DNA of 64,000 nt, from assembly GCF_014645515.1 (NCBI RefSeq), contig NZ_BMLW01000018.1:1-64000 (forward strand), given 5' to 3'. Shown here in pieces: positions 63,066-64,000 of this stretch (positions are counted from its first letter, which is position 1; each line of letters opens with the position of its first letter). Made by a program: the position numbers and the translations under genes. This DNA comes from Oceanobacillus neutriphilus (GTDB taxonomy: Bacteria > Bacillota > Bacilli > Bacillales > Amphibacillaceae). Under the pieces are notes generated by a model that made no database searches, was not told the DNA's origin, and was given only the letters and a program-made list of their open reading frames with translations.

Positions 63066-64000
63066 TGTTTATACTGTTCCACCAATTCTTTAGCTTTTCC
63101 CACACGGATTTCTTGTTGTTCTACTAATTGTTTTGCTATCACATCAATCATCTCCCCAGTTGCTCCTCCAGCAATCGCAACAGAACGTGAATGAAGTGCC
63201 ATGTGACCTTTCTGAATACCGTCTGTTGCCAACGCTTTGAGCGCTCCAAGATTTTGAGCGAGACCAACTGCCACAATTACTTGCGCAAGCTCTTCTGCTG
63301 ATTCAATTTGCATAATGGATAAAGAAAAATCAGCAAGCGGATGTACGCGTGTTGCTCCTCCGACTGTTCCTATAGACATTGGTAATTCAATTTCACCAAC
63401 AAGATTACCTTCTTCATCCTTGGACCATGTAGTCATAGATCCATAATGGCCATTTCTTGCAGCATAAGCATGTGCTCCAGCTTCTACTGCCCGCCAATCA
63501 TTTCCTGTCGCTATCACAACAGGATCAATACCGTTCATAATCCCTTTGTTGTGCGTTACAGCACGATACGGGTCAGAAGCAGCAAATTCATAAGCATGAA
63601 CAACGCCGTCTCTTACCTCTTCCCCAGAGAATGAACCTGTTTTCAGCAAGTTTGGAGGTATAACGCATTTTGCTGATACAAGGCTGCGGTCCGCATAGTT
63701 TGATAAAATACGCAAATAGACCTTTCCCTTGGTTATCTCTTCCACGATTGGCGCTATAGATTCTACCATTGTATTAATCATATTAGCACCCATTGCGTCA
63801 CAGGTATCTACGTAGATATGCATAACCAGCATTTTACTATATGACGAAGAATCCTCTTCATTCAGAATCCGGACATCTAAATCCTTCACACCGCCGCCAC
63901 GGTTGACAATACTTGGATAAGCATCATCGGCAGCACGCATTAATGTATCTTTTTGTTGCAGGATTTTTTGCTTTGCTTCCTGAAAATCAGGACATCCAAC
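63062..64000 (-). CDS. mvaA: Hydroxymethylglutaryl-CoA reductase, class II (5' end outside the window)
   Basis: The C-terminal 313 or so codons of a class II HMG-CoA reductase; the frame is open to the right edge. DVGCPDFQEAKQK cannot be fully placed, but AADDAYPSIVNRGGGVKDLD, DTCDAMGANMINTMVE and GNDWRAVEAGAHAYAARNGH are strong signatures, as is VGLAQNLGALKALATDGIQK. The catalytic His is near the C-terminus in KGHMALHSRS. It makes mevalonate from HMG-CoA and NAD(P)H and is the first enzyme of the operon in this window. HMG-CoA synthase, if present, would lie beyond the edge. Confidence 0.95.
   Translation of the reverse strand, partial: VGCPDFQEAKQKILQQKDTLMRAADDAYPSIVNRGGGVKDLDVRILNEEDSSSYSKMLVMHIYVDTCDAMGANMINTMVESIAPIVEEITKGKVYLRILSNYADRSLVSAKCVIPPNLLKTGSFSGEEVRDGVVHAYEFAASDPYRAVTHNKGIMNGIDPVVIATGNDWRAVEAGAHAYAARNGHYGSMTTWSKDEEGNLVGEIELPMSIGTVGGATRVHPLADFSLSIMQIESAEELAQVIVAVGLAQNLGALKALATDGIQKGHMALHSRSVAIAGGATGEMIDVIAKQLVEQQEIRVGKAKELVEQYKQ

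Overview
The window is low-GC Firmicute DNA, most like an Oceanobacillus/Virgibacillus-type member of the Bacillaceae. Evidence: strong AAGGAGG ribosome-binding sites with frequent TTG and GTG starts, sigma-A promoters, a glmS ribozyme, SigW/RsiW, a Spo0E-type phosphatase, a squalene-hopene/sporulenol cyclase, and the cdaA-cdaR-glmM block. The left edge holds the promoters and 5' leader of an rRNA operon that runs leftward out of the window. The right edge cuts HMG-CoA reductase of a mevalonate operon.

Layout. 1-8 kb: small membrane and lipoprotein genes, then a TetR regulator with a membrane protein, a beta-lactamase-fold hydrolase, a DUF4064 protein and a type-B carboxylesterase. These are tied together by three similar TGAAT-N12-ATTCA operators. 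8-19 kb: a guanidine-I riboswitch with a paired SMR exporter, an ECF sigma factor with a C-terminally damaged epimerase, an L,D-transpeptidase, the hopene/sporulenol cyclase, DUF2515, CBO0543 and YkvI-type proteins, and a MerR-controlled SDR operon. 18.7-28.7 kb: a worn accessory zone with an IS256 relic, two Uma2 tails, a beheaded S9 peptidase, a frameshifted DUF1835 gene and a beheaded, frameshifted HAD gene. Intact reductases, a nucleotidyltransferase, an S66 peptidase and acetyltransferases lie among them. 29-35 kb: three related membrane proteins beside a LuxR-type two-component system whose kinase has an in-frame stop, followed by more relics. 36-40 kb: a TetR-controlled DrrA/DrrB-like ABC exporter with a flavoprotein, then a broken TPR regulator.

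41-64 kb is mostly housekeeping: glmS under its ribozyme; a promoter plus three-hairpin RNA element directly before a four-repeat orphan CRISPR array of type I-C-like repeat; a TmrB-like ATPase; an S9 peptidase; a luciferase-like oxidoreductase with an FMN reductase. Next is a beta-glucoside operon (licT, PTS IIBCA, phosphatase lipoprotein, 6-phospho-beta-glucosidase) with two antiterminator/terminator elements. Then come glmM, cdaR, cdaA, rsiW, sigW, a Spo0E-like small gene, and mvaK2, mvaD, mvaK1, mvaA.

Functional links: glmS and glmM both feed UDP-GlcNAc synthesis, and cdaA/cdaR make and control c-di-AMP beside glmM. The mevalonate genes would supply isoprenoids, which the squalene-type cyclase could use if squalene is made elsewhere. 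The most unusual items are the attenuator-like RNA in front of the CRISPR array, the kinase gene split by a stop codon that sits next to a perfect ribosome-binding site, the tandem paralogous membrane trio, and the TetR operator set. No cas genes are present in the window.
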